A DNA stretch of 64,000 nt from Planctomycetota bacterium (GCA_022711465.1 JAKLEZ010000006.1:62001-126000); one strand, 5' to 3'; positions 1 through 9,373 are shown, counted from the first letter of the stretch. Notes: generated by a model not told the origin, from the sequence alone. Numbers and translations: made by a program.

Positions 1-63
1 GACGCGAAGCACCCGCCGAGTGCTTGATTTCACGACTGATGATCGAACGATCGAGGAGGATCC

Positions 64-1146
64 ATGGTCGGTTTGAAGGTACGTCAGGACGCATGTGATC
101 TGGACTTTCTGGCCCTCGGGGCGGTGGTTCATCGGCTTGATCCGGGGGTGATTCCGTTCCGCAAGGCTCGCTCGGTGGCCATTCACGTATCCGGGGGCGA
201 ATACAACGTGGCGGCCGGGCTAGCGGACTGCTTCGGGCTGCGGACGGGGATTGCGACGGCGATGGTCAACTACGGGATTGGCGAGCTGGTCCAGGGTCGG
301 GTGCGGGAGACGGGGGTCAGGCCGTTCTACAAGTGGTTCGAGCACGACGGGGTGCGCGGGCCGAACATCGCGACGGTGTACAGTGACCGCGGCCAGGGCG
401 TTCGCCCGCCGGTGGTGTTCTACAACCGCTCGAACGAAGCCGGGGCGTTGCTGAAGCGGGGCGATTTCGACTGGGCGAAGATCCACGCCGGAGGGGTTCG
501 CTGGTTTCATTCGGGAGGTATTTTCGCGGCCCTGTCGGAGACGACGTCGGAGCTGATCCTCGAGGGGATGCAGGCTGCCAGGTCCGCCGGGGCGGTGAAC
601 TCGTTTGATCTCAACTACCGGGCGAAGCTATGGGCCCCGATCGGCGGGCTGCAGCGTGCTCAGCAGGTCTTGCGGAAGATTGTCGGCAACGTGGACGCCC
701 TGATCGGCAACGAGGAGGACTTGCAGAAAGGTCTGGGCATCCAGGGACCTGAGGTTGCCTCCAAGTCGAAGCTGGATACGGACACGTTCTTCAAGATGAT
801 CGAGCGGGTGGTCGAGCAGTTCCCGAACGTGAAGATGGTGGCGACCACGCTGCGGGAGGTTCACTCGACCAACCGGCATGAATGGGCGGCGGTGCTGTGG
901 TTGGACGGTCGGCGGTACGTGACCCCCACCTGCCAGCTTGACGTGATTGACCGGATCGGGGGCGGCGACGGTTTTGCGGCGGGCCTGCTGTACGGTCTGC
1001 TGACCGGCCGTTCACCGGAGGAGGCCCTGCGGCTGGGTTGGGCTCACGGTGCCCTGCTGACCACGTTCCCCGGCGACGTGACCATGGCGAAGCTCGACGA
1101 GGTCGAGGCGTTGGCCAAAGGCTGTTCGGCGCGCGTGCAGAGGTGA
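64..1146 (+). CDS. kdgK: PfkB-family sugar kinase, KdgK type
   Basis: Likely 2-dehydro-3-deoxygluconate kinase, which phosphorylates KDG in the cytoplasm for Entner-Doudoroff or uronate breakdown. The 360-residue protein has the ribokinase fold: an N-terminal substrate motif (SGGEYNVAAGLA, about residues 44-55), the KdgK-like stretch SFDLNYRAKLW near residue 180, and the C-terminal anion-hole/catalytic motif DRIGGGDGFAAG near residue 300. The catalytic Asp is the D of GGGD; the usual GAGD is GGGD here, as in many KdgK proteins. The start is set by a strong GAGGAGG just before the ATG. The stop is followed by more than 500 bases without a gene, so it ends its transcription unit. Substrate is inferred from motif similarity; fructokinase or another PfkB sugar kinase is the alternative. 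Confidence 0.85.
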   Translation: MVGLKVRQDACDLDFLALGAVVHRLDPGVIPFRKARSVAIHVSGGEYNVAAGLADCFGLRTGIATAMVNYGIGELVQGRVRETGVRPFYKWFEHDGVRGPNIATVYSDRGQGVRPPVVFYNRSNEAGALLKRGDFDWAKIHAGGVRWFHSGGIFAALSETTSELILEGMQAARSAGAVNSFDLNYRAKLWAPIGGLQRAQQVLRKIVGNVDALIGNEEDLQKGLGIQGPEVASKSKLDTDTFFKMIERVVEQFPNVKMVATTLREVHSTNRHEWAAVLWLDGRRYVTPTCQLDVIDRIGGGDGFAAGLLYGLLTGRSPEEALRLGWAHGALLTTFPGDVTMAKLDEVEALAKGCSARVQR

Positions 1147-1680
1147 GGCGAAGGGGTCGGCGGTCGGCGGCTTGGGCGGCTGAACGGAGCTGCACTGTCC
1201 GGAGTTGTACGAGGGGGGTCAGGGGGCCACAGGGCGCATATCTTCAGAGTTGCTGGACCAGTTCACCTTGCCGTGGCGCCTGCCGGCCAAGTCGGAGGGG
1301 CGGTTGTCGGGCGGATGGGCGTCAGGGGTTGGGGTGGAACGAACCCAATTGAGGCCTGGTTGTCGGTCGTCGAACCGCGTTGCTGACGCTGCCAGAGCGG
1401 TTGCTGGCCGCGATCAACGAAAAGCCCGGCGCCAAACGAAGCCAATGTTGCCTTCCCGGGGTTGAGCTCAAGAACACCTTGGGAAGCAGGATGTCCGCTT
1501 CTGAGGATGTCAAAGAACGTTTTGAGCGGTTGGGGCACGGCCTGGTTACCGGCCGAGGCCGCAGGCATCGCTCGCCATGAAGAACACGACGGGTGTTCCG
1601 CGGGAAGGTCGGAAGCCGGATCGGGGCTTTGTCCTGGCCGGGGTGATGTTTGCCGGCCGGGGGAGGTTGCTGATAGCGAC
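1147..1680. other. gene-free convergent intergenic region
   Basis: This 534-base stretch lies between the convergent kdgK-like and quinone-reductase genes. Open frames cross it on both strands but they lack ribosome binding sites and recognisable domains. I see no convincing terminator hairpin, tRNA or repeat. Confidence 0.5.
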
Positions 1681-2643
1681 TCACGTTCGGAGGACGATCT
1701 TTCCGTGGGCTCGCGACTCGACGATTTGGTGGTGAGCCTGGGGGGCCTCGGGGAGAGGGATTTGGTGGCTGACCACGGGCGTGAGGGCACCGTTGGCCAA
1801 TCCGGCCCCGATGGCCGCGTGGAGAGTGATCTGGTCGGCCTCGGGCGTATTGAGCAGGGCCATACCGAGGATGGCGCTGTCTCGGCCCATGGTGGCGCGG
1901 GGGTCGATCTCGATTCGGCCGCGGCTGCCGATGACCACGACTCGCCCGTTCTTGGCCAGGAGGGGCAGATCGCGGTCGAGGTTGACGTTGGCCAGCATTT
2001 CCAGGATGACGTCCACGCCGTGTCCGCTGGTCAGGGTCAGGGCCTGTTCGAAGTGGTCGGGGGCGTGATGGTTGAGGACGAACTGGGCTCCGTTTTCGAT
2101 GGTGAGTTTTCGGCCTTGCTCCGTGCCGGCGGTGGCGATGATCCGGAATCCGGCGTTGGAGGCGAACTGGAGGGCGGCCAGTCCGACGCCGCCGGTGGCT
2201 CCGTGGACGAGGAGCCACTCGCCCGGTCGTCCCTGGGCGCGCTGGAACAGGGCCCGGTACGCGGTCGCATAAGGGACGTAGACGCCGGCCCCCTGGGCGA
2301 AGGAGAGCCGGTCGGGCAGCGGGTGGACCTGGGATTCGCGGCACAGGGCCTTCTCCGCGTAGGTGCCGGACCGTGCCCCGGCCACGTAGACGCGGGTGCC
2401 GACACCCAGGCGGGTGACGCCCCGGCCCACCGTTTCGATGATCCCGGCGGCATCGATTCCCGGGGTGTAGGGCAGCTTGGGCAGGACCGGGTACTGACCG
2501 CTGCGGATGTAGGTATCGACGGGGTTGACGCCGACGGCCCGGACGGCGACGACCACCTCGCCTTCCGCGGGTTTGGGATCGGCCACGGTTTCGATCTTCA
2601 TGACTTCGGGTTCGCCGAAGGCGTGAACGCGGATTGCCTTCAT
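1681..2643 (-). CDS. zinc-free NADPH:quinone reductase, zeta-crystallin-like MDR
   Basis: Medium-chain dehydrogenase/reductase of the quinone oxidoreductase (zeta-crystallin) type, expected to reduce quinones or other conjugated carbonyls with NADPH in the cytosol. It has the GroES-like N-terminal half (MKAIRVHAFGEPEVMKIE; VNPVDTYIRSG; LPYTPGIDAAG) and the Rossmann motif HGATGGVGLAALQFA near residue 150, the hallmark of this subfamily. The cysteine ligands of zinc alcohol dehydrogenases are absent. I placed the start at the internal ATG preceded by CAGGAG with nine-base spacing; an upstream in-frame ATG would add ten residues without a binding site. Length of 320 residues is typical. Exact substrate unknown. 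Confidence 0.85.
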   Translation of the reverse strand: MKAIRVHAFGEPEVMKIETVADPKPAEGEVVVAVRAVGVNPVDTYIRSGQYPVLPKLPYTPGIDAAGIIETVGRGVTRLGVGTRVYVAGARSGTYAEKALCRESQVHPLPDRLSFAQGAGVYVPYATAYRALFQRAQGRPGEWLLVHGATGGVGLAALQFASNAGFRIIATAGTEQGRKLTIENGAQFVLNHHAPDHFEQALTLTSGHGVDVILEMLANVNLDRDLPLLAKNGRVVVIGSRGRIEIDPRATMGRDSAILGMALLNTPEADQITLHAAIGAGLANGALTPVVSHQIPLPEAPQAHHQIVESRAHGKIVLRT

Positions 2644-2716
2644 GATTGCGTGCTCCTGTCTGGTGGTGGTCAATAGCCCGCACCCGTTGTCGCGGGTTCT
2701 GTCATATGGTAGACAA

Positions 2717-2745
2717 TTGCCGGCTGCGGACCAGGGTCATAGAAT
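2717..2745 (+). promoter_or_regulatory. sigma-70-like promoter of the acetyltransferase gene
   Basis: TTGCCG and TAGAAT are separated by exactly 17 bases. The -10 box lies about 40 bases before the GTG start of the ArgA-like gene. Read by eye only. Confidence 0.45.
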
Positions 2746-2784
2746 AGCCCTCCGTTTGCCGCCCGGAGCGGCGGGGAGTGGCCG

Positions 2785-3252
2785 GTGATTCGTCCTGCGA
2801 CCATGGTCGATGTGCCTGAGATCCACCGGTTGATTACCGGTCATGCCGAGTTCAATCGGATGCTGTTTCGTTCGCACGCCGATCTGTACGAGCACTTGCG
2901 GGACTTCTTCGTAGCGGTGGAGAACGTGGAGGGGGTGGAGGGGGTAGTGGGTTGTGCGGCACTGGAGCTAGCCTGGCGTGATCTGGCGGAAGTCAAGAGC
3001 CTGGCCGTGGCCGAGGGCTGGCAGGGTCGGGGGATCGGCTCGGCCCTGGTCCGGGCGGCGGTGGCGGAGGGTCGCCGGCTGGGACTGGCCAAGGTGTTTG
3101 CCCTGACCCGCGAGGATCGTTTTTTCGGGAAGCTCGGATTCGTTCAGGTTCCCAAGGAGACACTGCCGCACAAGGTCTGGACCGACTGTGTTCGCTGCCC
3201 GCTGCAGGCGAATTGTGACGAAATTGCCGTTGTGTTGAGTCTTGAATCATGA
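2785..3252 (+). CDS. argA: GNAT acetyltransferase, short ArgA (N-acetylglutamate synthase) type
   Basis: A 155-residue GNAT-fold protein. The acetyl-CoA site is EGWQGRGIGSALV near residues 78-90, followed by the ALTREDRFFGKLGF strand. The C-terminal motif KVWTDCVRCPLQANCDEIAVV, with three cysteines, is typical of the short, amino-acid-kinase-free N-acetylglutamate synthases, which make the first arginine-pathway intermediate from glutamate and acetyl-CoA. Start is GTG, preceded by GGGGAG. The stop overlaps the ATG of the next gene (ATGA), so the two are probably translationally coupled. No other arginine gene is nearby, so the assignment rests on the motif; a different small acyl acceptor is possible. 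Confidence 0.7.
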   Translation: MIRPATMVDVPEIHRLITGHAEFNRMLFRSHADLYEHLRDFFVAVENVEGVEGVVGCAALELAWRDLAEVKSLAVAEGWQGRGIGSALVRAAVAEGRRLGLAKVFALTREDRFFGKLGFVQVPKETLPHKVWTDCVRCPLQANCDEIAVVLSLES

Positions 3253-3614
3253 AGCACGCCCACAAGAGCCACGGTCGTCTGAAGGTCATCGGGATCGGCA
3301 TTGCCGCCTTGCTGGTGGGCATTGGCCTGATCGTTATAAGTTTCATGATTGCGCCGTCGCCGCAGGAAGCCGAAGCTGCTTCGCCGGCGGCCACTTTGCC
3401 GGCGAGTTCCGCGCCGGCGACGACCCAACCCACACGGGAGTCGCAAGAGGAAAGCCGGCGTCGGGCCTCGGCCCAGAACATGAGCAACCTGGTCTTCATG
3501 TTCGGCACGCTCAGTTTCGGGGTGACCGCGATCTGTGCCGGCTGGGTGGTTTATGACATCCGCCGCTCGCGACCGGCCTGGATGACGCAGACGAAGTTTC
3601 CGCGTAAGCGCTAG
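3249..3614 (+). CDS. small two-helix membrane protein, function unknown
   Basis: 121 residues. A basic N-terminus (KHAHKSHGRLK) leads to a first transmembrane helix at about residues 13-34. A Pro/Ala/Thr/Ser-rich linker with Glu/Arg-rich segment follows, then a second helix at about 80-100 and a basic tail. Start overlaps the acetyltransferase stop by four bases, suggesting an operon. No family recognised; the role cannot be stated. Confidence 0.7.
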   Translation: MKHAHKSHGRLKVIGIGIAALLVGIGLIVISFMIAPSPQEAEAASPAATLPASSAPATTQPTRESQEESRRRASAQNMSNLVFMFGTLSFGVTAICAGWVVYDIRRSRPAWMTQTKFPRKR

Positions 3615-3897
3615 GCTGCGGGCGAAGCTGAGAGGCGAACAGGTCTTGAGCGACCGGCGCAGGAATGCGTCTTCGGCGGGAAAGGTGGCCGAGGCGACCT
3701 CAGGACGTCCCGCCCCTCATTGATGCCCGCCGGGCCCCGTCGACCGCCTCAGAGCCTATCGCAGCAGATTTCGTGAGACGGACAAGCCGCTTGAATCCGC
3801 CCCGGCGAGGCGCCGGCGGCGCACGTACTGACACAGGTGCCAAAGGATCAGGGGCCCGGTTTGGTTCTCCGGGGTTTCGGGTGATGCGGTCGTTCTC

Positions 3898-3903
3898 TAT
3901 AAT
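3898..3903 (+). promoter_or_regulatory. perfect TATAAT -10 box of mgtE-like gene (leaderless?)
   Basis: TATAAT ends eight bases before the ATG at 3912, and no Shine-Dalgarno sequence lies between. The -35 at 17-base spacing (TTTCGG) is poor. A normal initiation distance would put the first RNA base at or next to the start codon. Confidence 0.45.
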
Positions 3904-3911
3904 TTCCCCCG

Positions 3912-4907
3912 ATGACCAGATTCATCGCTTCCCAGCATTTGGACGACCCGGTGTCGCTGCACATGCGTGCCTGGAGCACTGCCCTTCGCCAAGACATGAA
4001 CGTGAGCGAGGCGTTGACGGAGCTGCGGGCGCGTGACCTGAGCGATAAGGTCGTCTACTTCTACGTCACCGATGCCGACCAGCGGCTGGTCGGCGTGGTC
4101 TCGACCCGCCGGCTACTGATCAGCCCGCCCTCGGAGTGTGTCCGGGCGATCATGGACACCCAGGTGGTTGCGATCGAGGCGACGGCGACGGTGTTGGAGG
4201 CATGCGAGTCGTTCGGCCAGCACCGGTTTCTCGCCCTGCCAGTCGTTGATTCGGAAGGGCGTCTGGCCGGGGCCATCGATATTGGCCTGTTCACCGACGA
4301 GGCGGTCACGGGCTTCGAGCGCCGGCAGGCGGAACGCGTGTTCCAGCTCATGGGCGTTCACGTGGCCCTTGGGCGCAAGGTATCTCCGTGGCGCAGCTTT
4401 GTGGACCGATTTCCCTGGCTGTTGTGCAACATTATTGGCGGGATTCTCTGTGCCCTGATTGCCGGGTGCTACGAGGCGTTTCTCGACACGGTGATCGTGC
4501 TGGCCCTGTTCATCCCGGTGGTGCTGGCCTTGGCCGAGAGTGTGAGCATGCAATCCATGACCCTGACGCTGGTGGGGCTGGAGTCCCAGCGGATTCACTG
4601 GCTGCGGTTGTGGGGCAATCTGCGTAAGGAGTTTGCCACCGCGGCGATGTTGGGTGCGGGATGCGGAGCGGTGGTGGGGCTGGTTGCGTTCGTCTGGAAG
4701 GGATCGAGACTGGTTTCGCTCTCCATCGGTGCGAGCATTGCCCTGGCCATGCTCACGGCATGCCTGGTGGGGGTGCTCATTCCGACGACCATTCACCGGT
4801 TCAATCGTGATCCGCGGATCGCCGCCGGTCCGATCGTGCTTGCCTCCGCCGACATTGTCACGCTGACTTTCTACTTCGGCCTGTCAGGCTGGCTCCTGGG
4901 GAGATGA
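3912..4907 (+). CDS. CBS-domain MgtE-like divalent cation transporter
   Basis: 331-residue inner-membrane protein resembling MgtE magnesium channels/transporters. Residues 25-130 form a CBS pair (SDKVVYFYVTDADQRLVGVVSTRRLL; RFLALPVVDSEGRLAGAI). Residues about 168-330 form the five-helix MgtE membrane domain. The late Asp of MgtE is kept (ASADIVTLTFYF, D314). The N-terminal MgtE_N superhelical domain is missing, and the usual NAGxQS pore motif reads AESVSMQS. It therefore belongs to a divergent MgtE-like branch; the transported ion (probably Mg2+) is inferred. Translation probably starts from a leaderless message, because a TATAAT box lies eight bases upstream and there is no ribosome binding site. 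Confidence 0.8.
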   Translation: MTRFIASQHLDDPVSLHMRAWSTALRQDMNVSEALTELRARDLSDKVVYFYVTDADQRLVGVVSTRRLLISPPSECVRAIMDTQVVAIEATATVLEACESFGQHRFLALPVVDSEGRLAGAIDIGLFTDEAVTGFERRQAERVFQLMGVHVALGRKVSPWRSFVDRFPWLLCNIIGGILCALIAGCYEAFLDTVIVLALFIPVVLALAESVSMQSMTLTLVGLESQRIHWLRLWGNLRKEFATAAMLGAGCGAVVGLVAFVWKGSRLVSLSIGASIALAMLTACLVGVLIPTTIHRFNRDPRIAAGPIVLASADIVTLTFYFGLSGWLLGR

Positions 4908-4971
4908 CTCGCCCTTCCCGACAGCGGGTTTTGGGCTGGGGTGCGGGCCTGCATTGCGGACGGGCTGCGGA

Positions 4972-6555
4972 TCAACTGTCGGGCGGGGCATTGGGAGGCG
5001 GTTCGTCGCCTGGCGTGGGCGGCAGCTCCGGTTGCATTTCCGTGGCCTGGAGCGTTCGGGGGGTTCTTTCCAAGGGTTCGAGGAGGTTGATTTCGGTGCC
5101 GGCGGGTGCGGCCTGCAGGTCCTTGAACCGTCGGGCGCAGGGCAGCACTTTGGCTTCCAGTGAGCCGACGGCGTCGTTGTAGGCCCCGACAGCGGTTCCG
5201 AGGTTGCGGCCGAGCTTGTCGAGATGGGCGCTCATGGTGCAGATCCGCTTGTAGAGGTCCTTGCCCAACTCGCTGATGTCCTGGGCGTTTCGGGCCAGGC
5301 TCTCCTGGCGCCAGCCGTAGGAGACCGCCCTGAGCAGGGCGATCAAGGTGGTCGGAGTGGCCAGAATAACGCGTTGATCGACGCCGAACTCGATGAGGGC
5401 GGGGTCCTGCTCGAGGGCGGCGCTGAAGAAGGTTTCGCCTGGCAGGAAGAGGACGACGAACTCCGGGGCGGGCTGGAGATGCTCCCAGTAGGATTTGCGT
5501 GCCAGGGTGGTGACGTGGTTGCGGATCTGGCGGGCATGCTCGGCCATTTTCGCCTTGCGTTGCTCGTCGTCGCCGGCCTCGATGGCCTCGAGGTAGGCGG
5601 CCAGGGGGGCCTTGGCATCGACCACGATGCTCTTCTCGCCCGGCAGGCGGACCAGCAGATCGGGGCGCAGGCGGCCTTCATCGCCCTCGACGTTCTGTTG
5701 CTCATAGAAGTCGCAGTGATCGACCATGCCGGCCATCTCGACCACGCGTTTGAGCTGAATTTCGCCCCATCGCCCCCGGACCACGGGGGAGCGGAGGGCC
5801 TTGACCAGGTTTGACGTCTCGGACCGAAGCTGGTTCTGGGTATCGATGAGCGACCGGACCTGGCTGCGGAGCGACTCGTAGGCTCCGACTCGCTCCTTCT
5901 CGATGCCCTGGATTCGGGTGTTGAATTCCTTGAGTGATTCGGCGACCGGCTTGACCAACTCCCCGATGGCCGCCTGTCGCTTCTCGAGGTCGCCCTTGGC
6001 GCTTTCCTGGAATTTCTCCAAAGAGGCCCGGGCGAGTTCGAGAAAGGACTGGTTGTTGCTGACCATAGCTTCCGACGCCAGGGCCTTGAAGGCGTCGGAG
6101 AGCCGGACTCGGGCTTCTTCGAGCAGCTTGAGCTTCTCTTCAGCGAGGCGAGCCTGTTCGGCCAGTCTGGTTTCGAGTTCCGCCCGGGTTGCCTTGAGGG
6201 CCTTCTCGGTTTCCTGCAGGCCGGCGACCTGGGCTTCCTTCTCCTTGAGGACGGCCTCGAGTCTGGGGATCTGGCGGCACTGTTCTTCGGCGGCGGATCG
6301 TTTGGCTGTTTCCGCCTGAGCCTGTTCGCGCATGAGGTCGATGTCGCCGTTCAATCGCTGTGATTCGGCGGCGAGTTCGGCCAGACGCCGCTCGTGGCCC
6401 TGGAGTCGCTCCTGGAGGGCGGCCCGTTGGGCTTCCGACTCGGCGCGGCCCAGCTGGATGGCGTCGGCGATGCGGCCGCGGAGCACAAGCCATGCGGCGG
6501 CGGCACCGAGGAGCAGACCCAGGATCAAGGTGAAGACCGGGAGCGTGGCGCCCAT
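4972..6555 (-). CDS. rmuC: RmuC-family DNA recombination protein
   Basis: RmuC proteins limit sequence inversions at short repeats and carry a nuclease-like core; mechanism is poorly known. The 527-residue product begins with a membrane anchor ([16 protein letters not shown]). It continues with a long Ala/Glu/Arg-rich coiled coil to about residue 190, and then the RmuC core with [19 protein letters not shown] and the nuclease-like [22 protein letters not shown]. The tail is Pro-rich. The frame is open far upstream, but the anchor begins at the ATG I chose. Convergent with the mgtE-like gene and divergent from the PQQ-repeat gene. Confidence 0.9.
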   Translation of the reverse strand: MGATLPVFTLILGLLLGAAAAWLVLRGRIADAIQLGRAESEAQRAALQERLQGHERRLAELAAESQRLNGDIDLMREQAQAETAKRSAAEEQCRQIPRLEAVLKEKEAQVAGLQETEKALKATRAELETRLAEQARLAEEKLKLLEEARVRLSDAFKALASEAMVSNNQSFLELARASLEKFQESAKGDLEKRQAAIGELVKPVAESLKEFNTRIQGIEKERVGAYESLRSQVRSLIDTQNQLRSETSNLVKALRSPVVRGRWGEIQLKRVVEMAGMVDHCDFYEQQNVEGDEGRLRPDLLVRLPGEKSIVVDAKAPLAAYLEAIEAGDDEQRKAKMAEHARQIRNHVTTLARKSYWEHLQPAPEFVVLFLPGETFFSAALEQDPALIEFGVDQRVILATPTTLIALLRAVSYGWRQESLARNAQDISELGKDLYKRICTMSAHLDKLGRNLGTAVGAYNDAVGSLEAKVLPCARRFKDLQAAPAGTEINLLEPLERTPRTLQATEMQPELPPTPGDEPPPNAPPDS

Positions 6556-6843
6556 GATGCAGACAAGTGTAACTTGGTTGGCCGTCGATACAAGCAGGGT
6601 ACGCCGGGCGGGTTTGCCTGGAGGGCATCTGTCCGCGTGGCGATTCGCGCCGAGAGGCAGCGGGTGACGACTGTCGCGGCGGGTGGGAGCACGTTTTGGC
6701 GGGCGATCCCGGTCGCGTTGACATCGTTGCGGCCCTGTTTGTAGGATCAAGGGGCCTTTTCCAGAAAGAAGACCGGACAGGCCTCGTCTATCCTCCTGGA
6801 TGGCGGGTGTGGATTGTCCGCGCGTTTTGAAGGAGGCCTCGTC

Positions 6844-7176
6844 ATGCAACGCCCCAACGAGGAACCGGTGTTTATCGGCATCGCCGGGACCGTTCTTGCC
6901 CTGGACCGATCGACGGGCGAGGAGATCTGGCGTACGCCGCTGAAGGGCGGCGACTTTGTCAATCTGGCCCTCGACGGCAACCAGCTCCTGGCCTCGGCGC
7001 GAGGGGAGGTGTTCTGTCTCGATCCGGGCACGGGCGAGATTCTGTGGCACAATGGGCTGAAGGGGCTGGGCTGGGGGCTGGTGTCTTTCACGAGCCGGTC
7101 GATCGCCGGTTCCGCGGCCTGTATTTCGGCAGCCGAAGGAAGTCGAAGGCAGCAACGCGCGGCGACCGCCACGTGA
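6844..7176 (+). CDS. short PQQ-like beta-propeller repeat protein
   Basis: 110 residues with two successive beta-propeller strands of the PQQ/quinoprotein repeat type: [25 protein letters not shown] (first half) and the related [18 protein letters not shown]. Two blades cannot close a propeller, so it either oligomerises or is a remnant of a larger protein. No signal peptide is seen. The tail after the second blade is Ser/Ala/Arg-rich. Start is the ATG preceded by AAGGAGG; an earlier TTG has no support. The DUF434 gene follows 55 bases later, probably in the same unit. Function unknown. Confidence 0.7.
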   Translation: MQRPNEEPVFIGIAGTVLALDRSTGEEIWRTPLKGGDFVNLALDGNQLLASARGEVFCLDPGTGEILWHNGLKGLGWGLVSFTSRSIAGSAACISAAEGSRRQQRAATAT

Positions 7177-7231
7177 ATCACGCCAAGCTTGTGCCGACCG
7201 ACCCGCTTCACGACTTGGTGCGAGGCCATTC

Positions 7232-7951
7232 GTGCCTGACCGGCGAACCCATCGCGGCCGACATCCCGAGGATGATCGCTTATTCGCGCCGACCGCCTGG
7301 CCGATGCTCTGCCGCGCGGTCGAGGATCTCTCCTGGCTGCTGACGGGCGGGTACGCGGAGAAGTCGGCCCTCAAGCTGGTCGGTGATCATTTCCAGCTCA
7401 ACGAGCGGCAGCGTATGGCGGTGATGCGCTGTGCGTGCAGCGACGCGTCCCTGGCACATCGGCGGCGGACGGAGGCGGCCGAGGTGGAGGTTCGAGACCA
7501 GCCGCTGTTGATTGACGGCTATAACGTTCTGACCAGCATCGAGGCGGCCCTGGCCGGGGGGGTGGTACTCGAGGGCCGAGATGGCTGCTACCGGGACATG
7601 GCCAGCATGCACGGCACGTTTCGGCAGGTGAAGGAGACGATGCCGGCCAGCGAGCTCATTGGGCGGGTGCTGGCGGACCTTGGGGTTGCAGGGGCAGTGT
7701 GGTACCTGGATCGGCCGGTCTCGAACAGCGGCCGGCTCAGGACGACGCTGCTCGCGGCCGCGGGGGGCCACGGCTGGTCATGGCAGGTGGAGTTGGTGGC
7801 CGATCCGGATGCGGTTTTGGCGGCCAGCGAGGCGTTGATCGCGACGGCCGACAGCGTGGTCCTCGACCGGTGCACACGCTGGTTCAACCTGGTTCGCCAG
7901 GCCATCGCCATGGGGCTACCGAGTTGCCCGATCGTGCGTCTGCACGCTTGA
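7232..7951 (+). CDS. DUF434 domain protein
   Basis: 239 residues. The N-terminal part ([14 protein letters not shown], then [29 protein letters not shown]) matches the DUF434 family as I remember it, with a small Cys motif MRCACSD. The second half starts with LLIDGYNVL, reminiscent of NYN/PIN-like nucleotide-processing folds, and contains conserved Asp residues ([24 protein letters not shown]). A nuclease-like role is only inference. Start is GTG after GAGG; the HPED motif right after the start argues for this position. Confidence 0.75.
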   Translation: MPDRRTHRGRHPEDDRLFAPTAWPMLCRAVEDLSWLLTGGYAEKSALKLVGDHFQLNERQRMAVMRCACSDASLAHRRRTEAAEVEVRDQPLLIDGYNVLTSIEAALAGGVVLEGRDGCYRDMASMHGTFRQVKETMPASELIGRVLADLGVAGAVWYLDRPVSNSGRLRTTLLAAAGGHGWSWQVELVADPDAVLAASEALIATADSVVLDRCTRWFNLVRQAIAMGLPSCPIVRLHA

Positions 7952-8139
7952 GGCCGGGTTTTCCACTCCGGCCGGATGCATGGAGGGCGGGTGGATCCGG
8001 CCTCTTTGCCGGGCCGGGACGGGCGGAAGGCGATCGCCCGGCTGCGAAGGGGAGACGAGTGGGATGGGAGTTGAGCGGAGGTACGGGGCGTGGACCTGCA
8101 GGGTGATCGAAGTTCCTCGGAAAGGGCACGCAACGCGAA

Positions 8140-8187
8140 CAGGGCTCGTCGTGCAGACCCTGGGTGTGGTCCGCAAGGCGAGCCCTG
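8140..8187. terminator. weak hairpin between convergent genes
   Basis: Nine-base perfect inverted repeat (CAGGGCTCG / CGAGCCCTG) with a 30-base loop, located between the DUF434 gene and the convergent lipoprotein gene. The loop is long and no T-tract follows. Confidence 0.25.
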
Positions 8188-8249
8188 CCAACTGGAAAGG
8201 AGCATGGAAACGCTGCGTGGTTACGCCCGCGCGGGCAATGCTCTGTTTA

Positions 8250-8498
8250 TCAGACCGATGGTACGGTTCCGCCGCCCATGGTGGTGCTGGCCGGCTGGGT
8301 TCCGGAGGTGAACATCGCCTGGATGGCCTGGAAAGCCGTCTCGGTGATGCCCTGGCTGGCGGCCACGGCGGTCTCGCCCAGCCCGTTGATCAGGGCGTTG
8401 GACACGTCGGGGTCGCAACCTGGGATGGAGAACGCCGCTCCCAGGCCCATCGTCATCAGCGCGATTTCGAGTTTGCGAACCATGGCACGGAGTCTCAT
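8250..8498 (-). CDS. small putative lipoprotein
   Basis: 82 residues. A basic start (MRLRAMVRKLEIAL) and a hydrophobic stretch end in a lipobox-like SIPGC with Cys at residue 28, directly followed by Asp-Pro-Asp. The mature part (NALINGLGETAVAASQGITETAFQAIQAMF) is an amphipathic Ala-rich helix, and the C-terminus is Thr/Gly-rich. A GGGAGGA lies five bases before the ATG, which supports real translation. Short lipoproteins starting CDP/CDPDV are, to my recollection, common in Phycisphaerae genomes. Function unknown. Confidence 0.65.
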   Translation of the reverse strand: MRLRAMVRKLEIALMTMGLGAAFSIPGCDPDVSNALINGLGETAVAASQGITETAFQAIQAMFTSGTQPASTTMGGGTVPSV

Positions 8499-8538
8499 AC
8501 TGTTCCTCCCGGTCTAATTCACCGTGTGGCAATAGGTT

Positions 8539-8544
8539 ATAATG
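8539..8544 (+). promoter_or_regulatory. TATAAT box between divergent genes
   Basis: TATAAT occurs in the intergenic space between the lipoprotein gene (minus) and the flavodoxin-fold gene (plus). The -35 partner is weak (ATTCAC region). The overlapping GTTATA reads TATAAC on the other strand, so direction is uncertain. Confidence 0.3.
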
Positions 8545-8723
8545 TGCCCGCGAACCGGCGGGCCACAAGCTCCGGGGCAAAGGGTGCGTCGTGGGAAGCC
8601 TGGTCACCGAGCGGCCGGAAGCCGGTCCACGCAGGTTTCACCGTGCGCTCTTGCCCTGGTCCATCCGGTTTATCGGTTGGAGGGGTTATCGGGTTGAGTT
8701 AACAGTCGAATGGAGGCGTGACC

Positions 8724-9296
8724 ATGCGAATTCTGACTGTCAACGGCAGTCCCCGGCCTGATGGCAACACGGGCGTCATGCTCAAGCGGGTATCCTCGGT
8801 GCTGGTCAAGGCGGGCCACGAAGTCGACGACCTTTTCCTGGAGCAGTATGCGTTGCGACCCTGCGGGGCATGCATGGCCTGCGCCCGGGAGCGGGACGGG
8901 AAGTGTCATGGCCGGGATGACGACGGCAACGCGATCATCGCCCGGACCGTGGCCGCGGATGTGATCCTGCTGGGCTCGCCGGTTTACTTTGGCTCGCTGA
9001 CCGGGCAGATCAAGGCGTACCTGGATCGGGTCGGCTTTGTCAGCCGGGTGAGCACCAAGTTTCTCAACCGCAAGATTGGGGCGGCGGTGGTTCCCGCCCG
9101 CCGGGCGGGGCAGCTTCTGACCTTCGCGGAACTGAACATGTGGTTTCTGATCAACGGCATGATTGTCCCGGGCAGCACGTATTGGAACGTGGGCCAGGGC
9201 ATGAAGGAGGGGGAGGTGGCCGGAGATGCGGAAGCGATGACGACGCTGGATGAGCTGGCCAAGAACCTGCTTTGGCTGATGGAGAAGACGCGTTGA
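8724..9296 (+). CDS. NAD(P)H-dependent FMN reductase / flavodoxin-fold protein
   Basis: 190-residue cytosolic flavoprotein of the NADPH-dependent FMN reductase (iron-sulfur flavoprotein-like) group. The FMN phosphate loop is NGSPRPDGNTGVML at residues 6-19. The Cys cluster LRPCGACMACARERDGKC near residue 47 is the type seen in iron-sulfur flavoproteins, though whether it binds a cluster is unknown. A second FMN contact is LLGSPVYFGSLTGQIKAYLDR. The start ATG follows TGGAGG with seven-base spacing; an in-frame GTG two codons earlier is less likely. Substrate unknown. Confidence 0.85.
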   Translation: MRILTVNGSPRPDGNTGVMLKRVSSVLVKAGHEVDDLFLEQYALRPCGACMACARERDGKCHGRDDDGNAIIARTVAADVILLGSPVYFGSLTGQIKAYLDRVGFVSRVSTKFLNRKIGAAVVPARRAGQLLTFAELNMWFLINGMIVPGSTYWNVGQGMKEGEVAGDAEAMTTLDELAKNLLWLMEKTR

Positions 9297-9373
9297 GGGA
9301 GTGGAGCGAGGCGAATCGAGCCGGAGCGCGTCGGCACGTTGACGGGCATGGGGGGCGGTCCTACCCTTGCACC

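Noticed and set aside
7..25. six-base inverted repeat AAGCAC / GTGCTT near the window start
   Set aside because: Too short to call a terminator without seeing the gene before it.
1380..1580. 66-codon frame in the first long intergenic space
   Set aside because: No ribosome binding site and no recognisable family; kept only as unexplained open sequence.
1322..2683. 453-codon minus-strand frame across the quinone reductase
   Set aside because: Pro/Arg-rich shadow of the reductase frame; no family features.
8202..8311. 35-codon plus-strand frame after AAGGAG
   Set aside because: Binding site is one base from the ATG, composition is Arg/Trp-rich and it is antisense to a better-supported lipoprotein gene.
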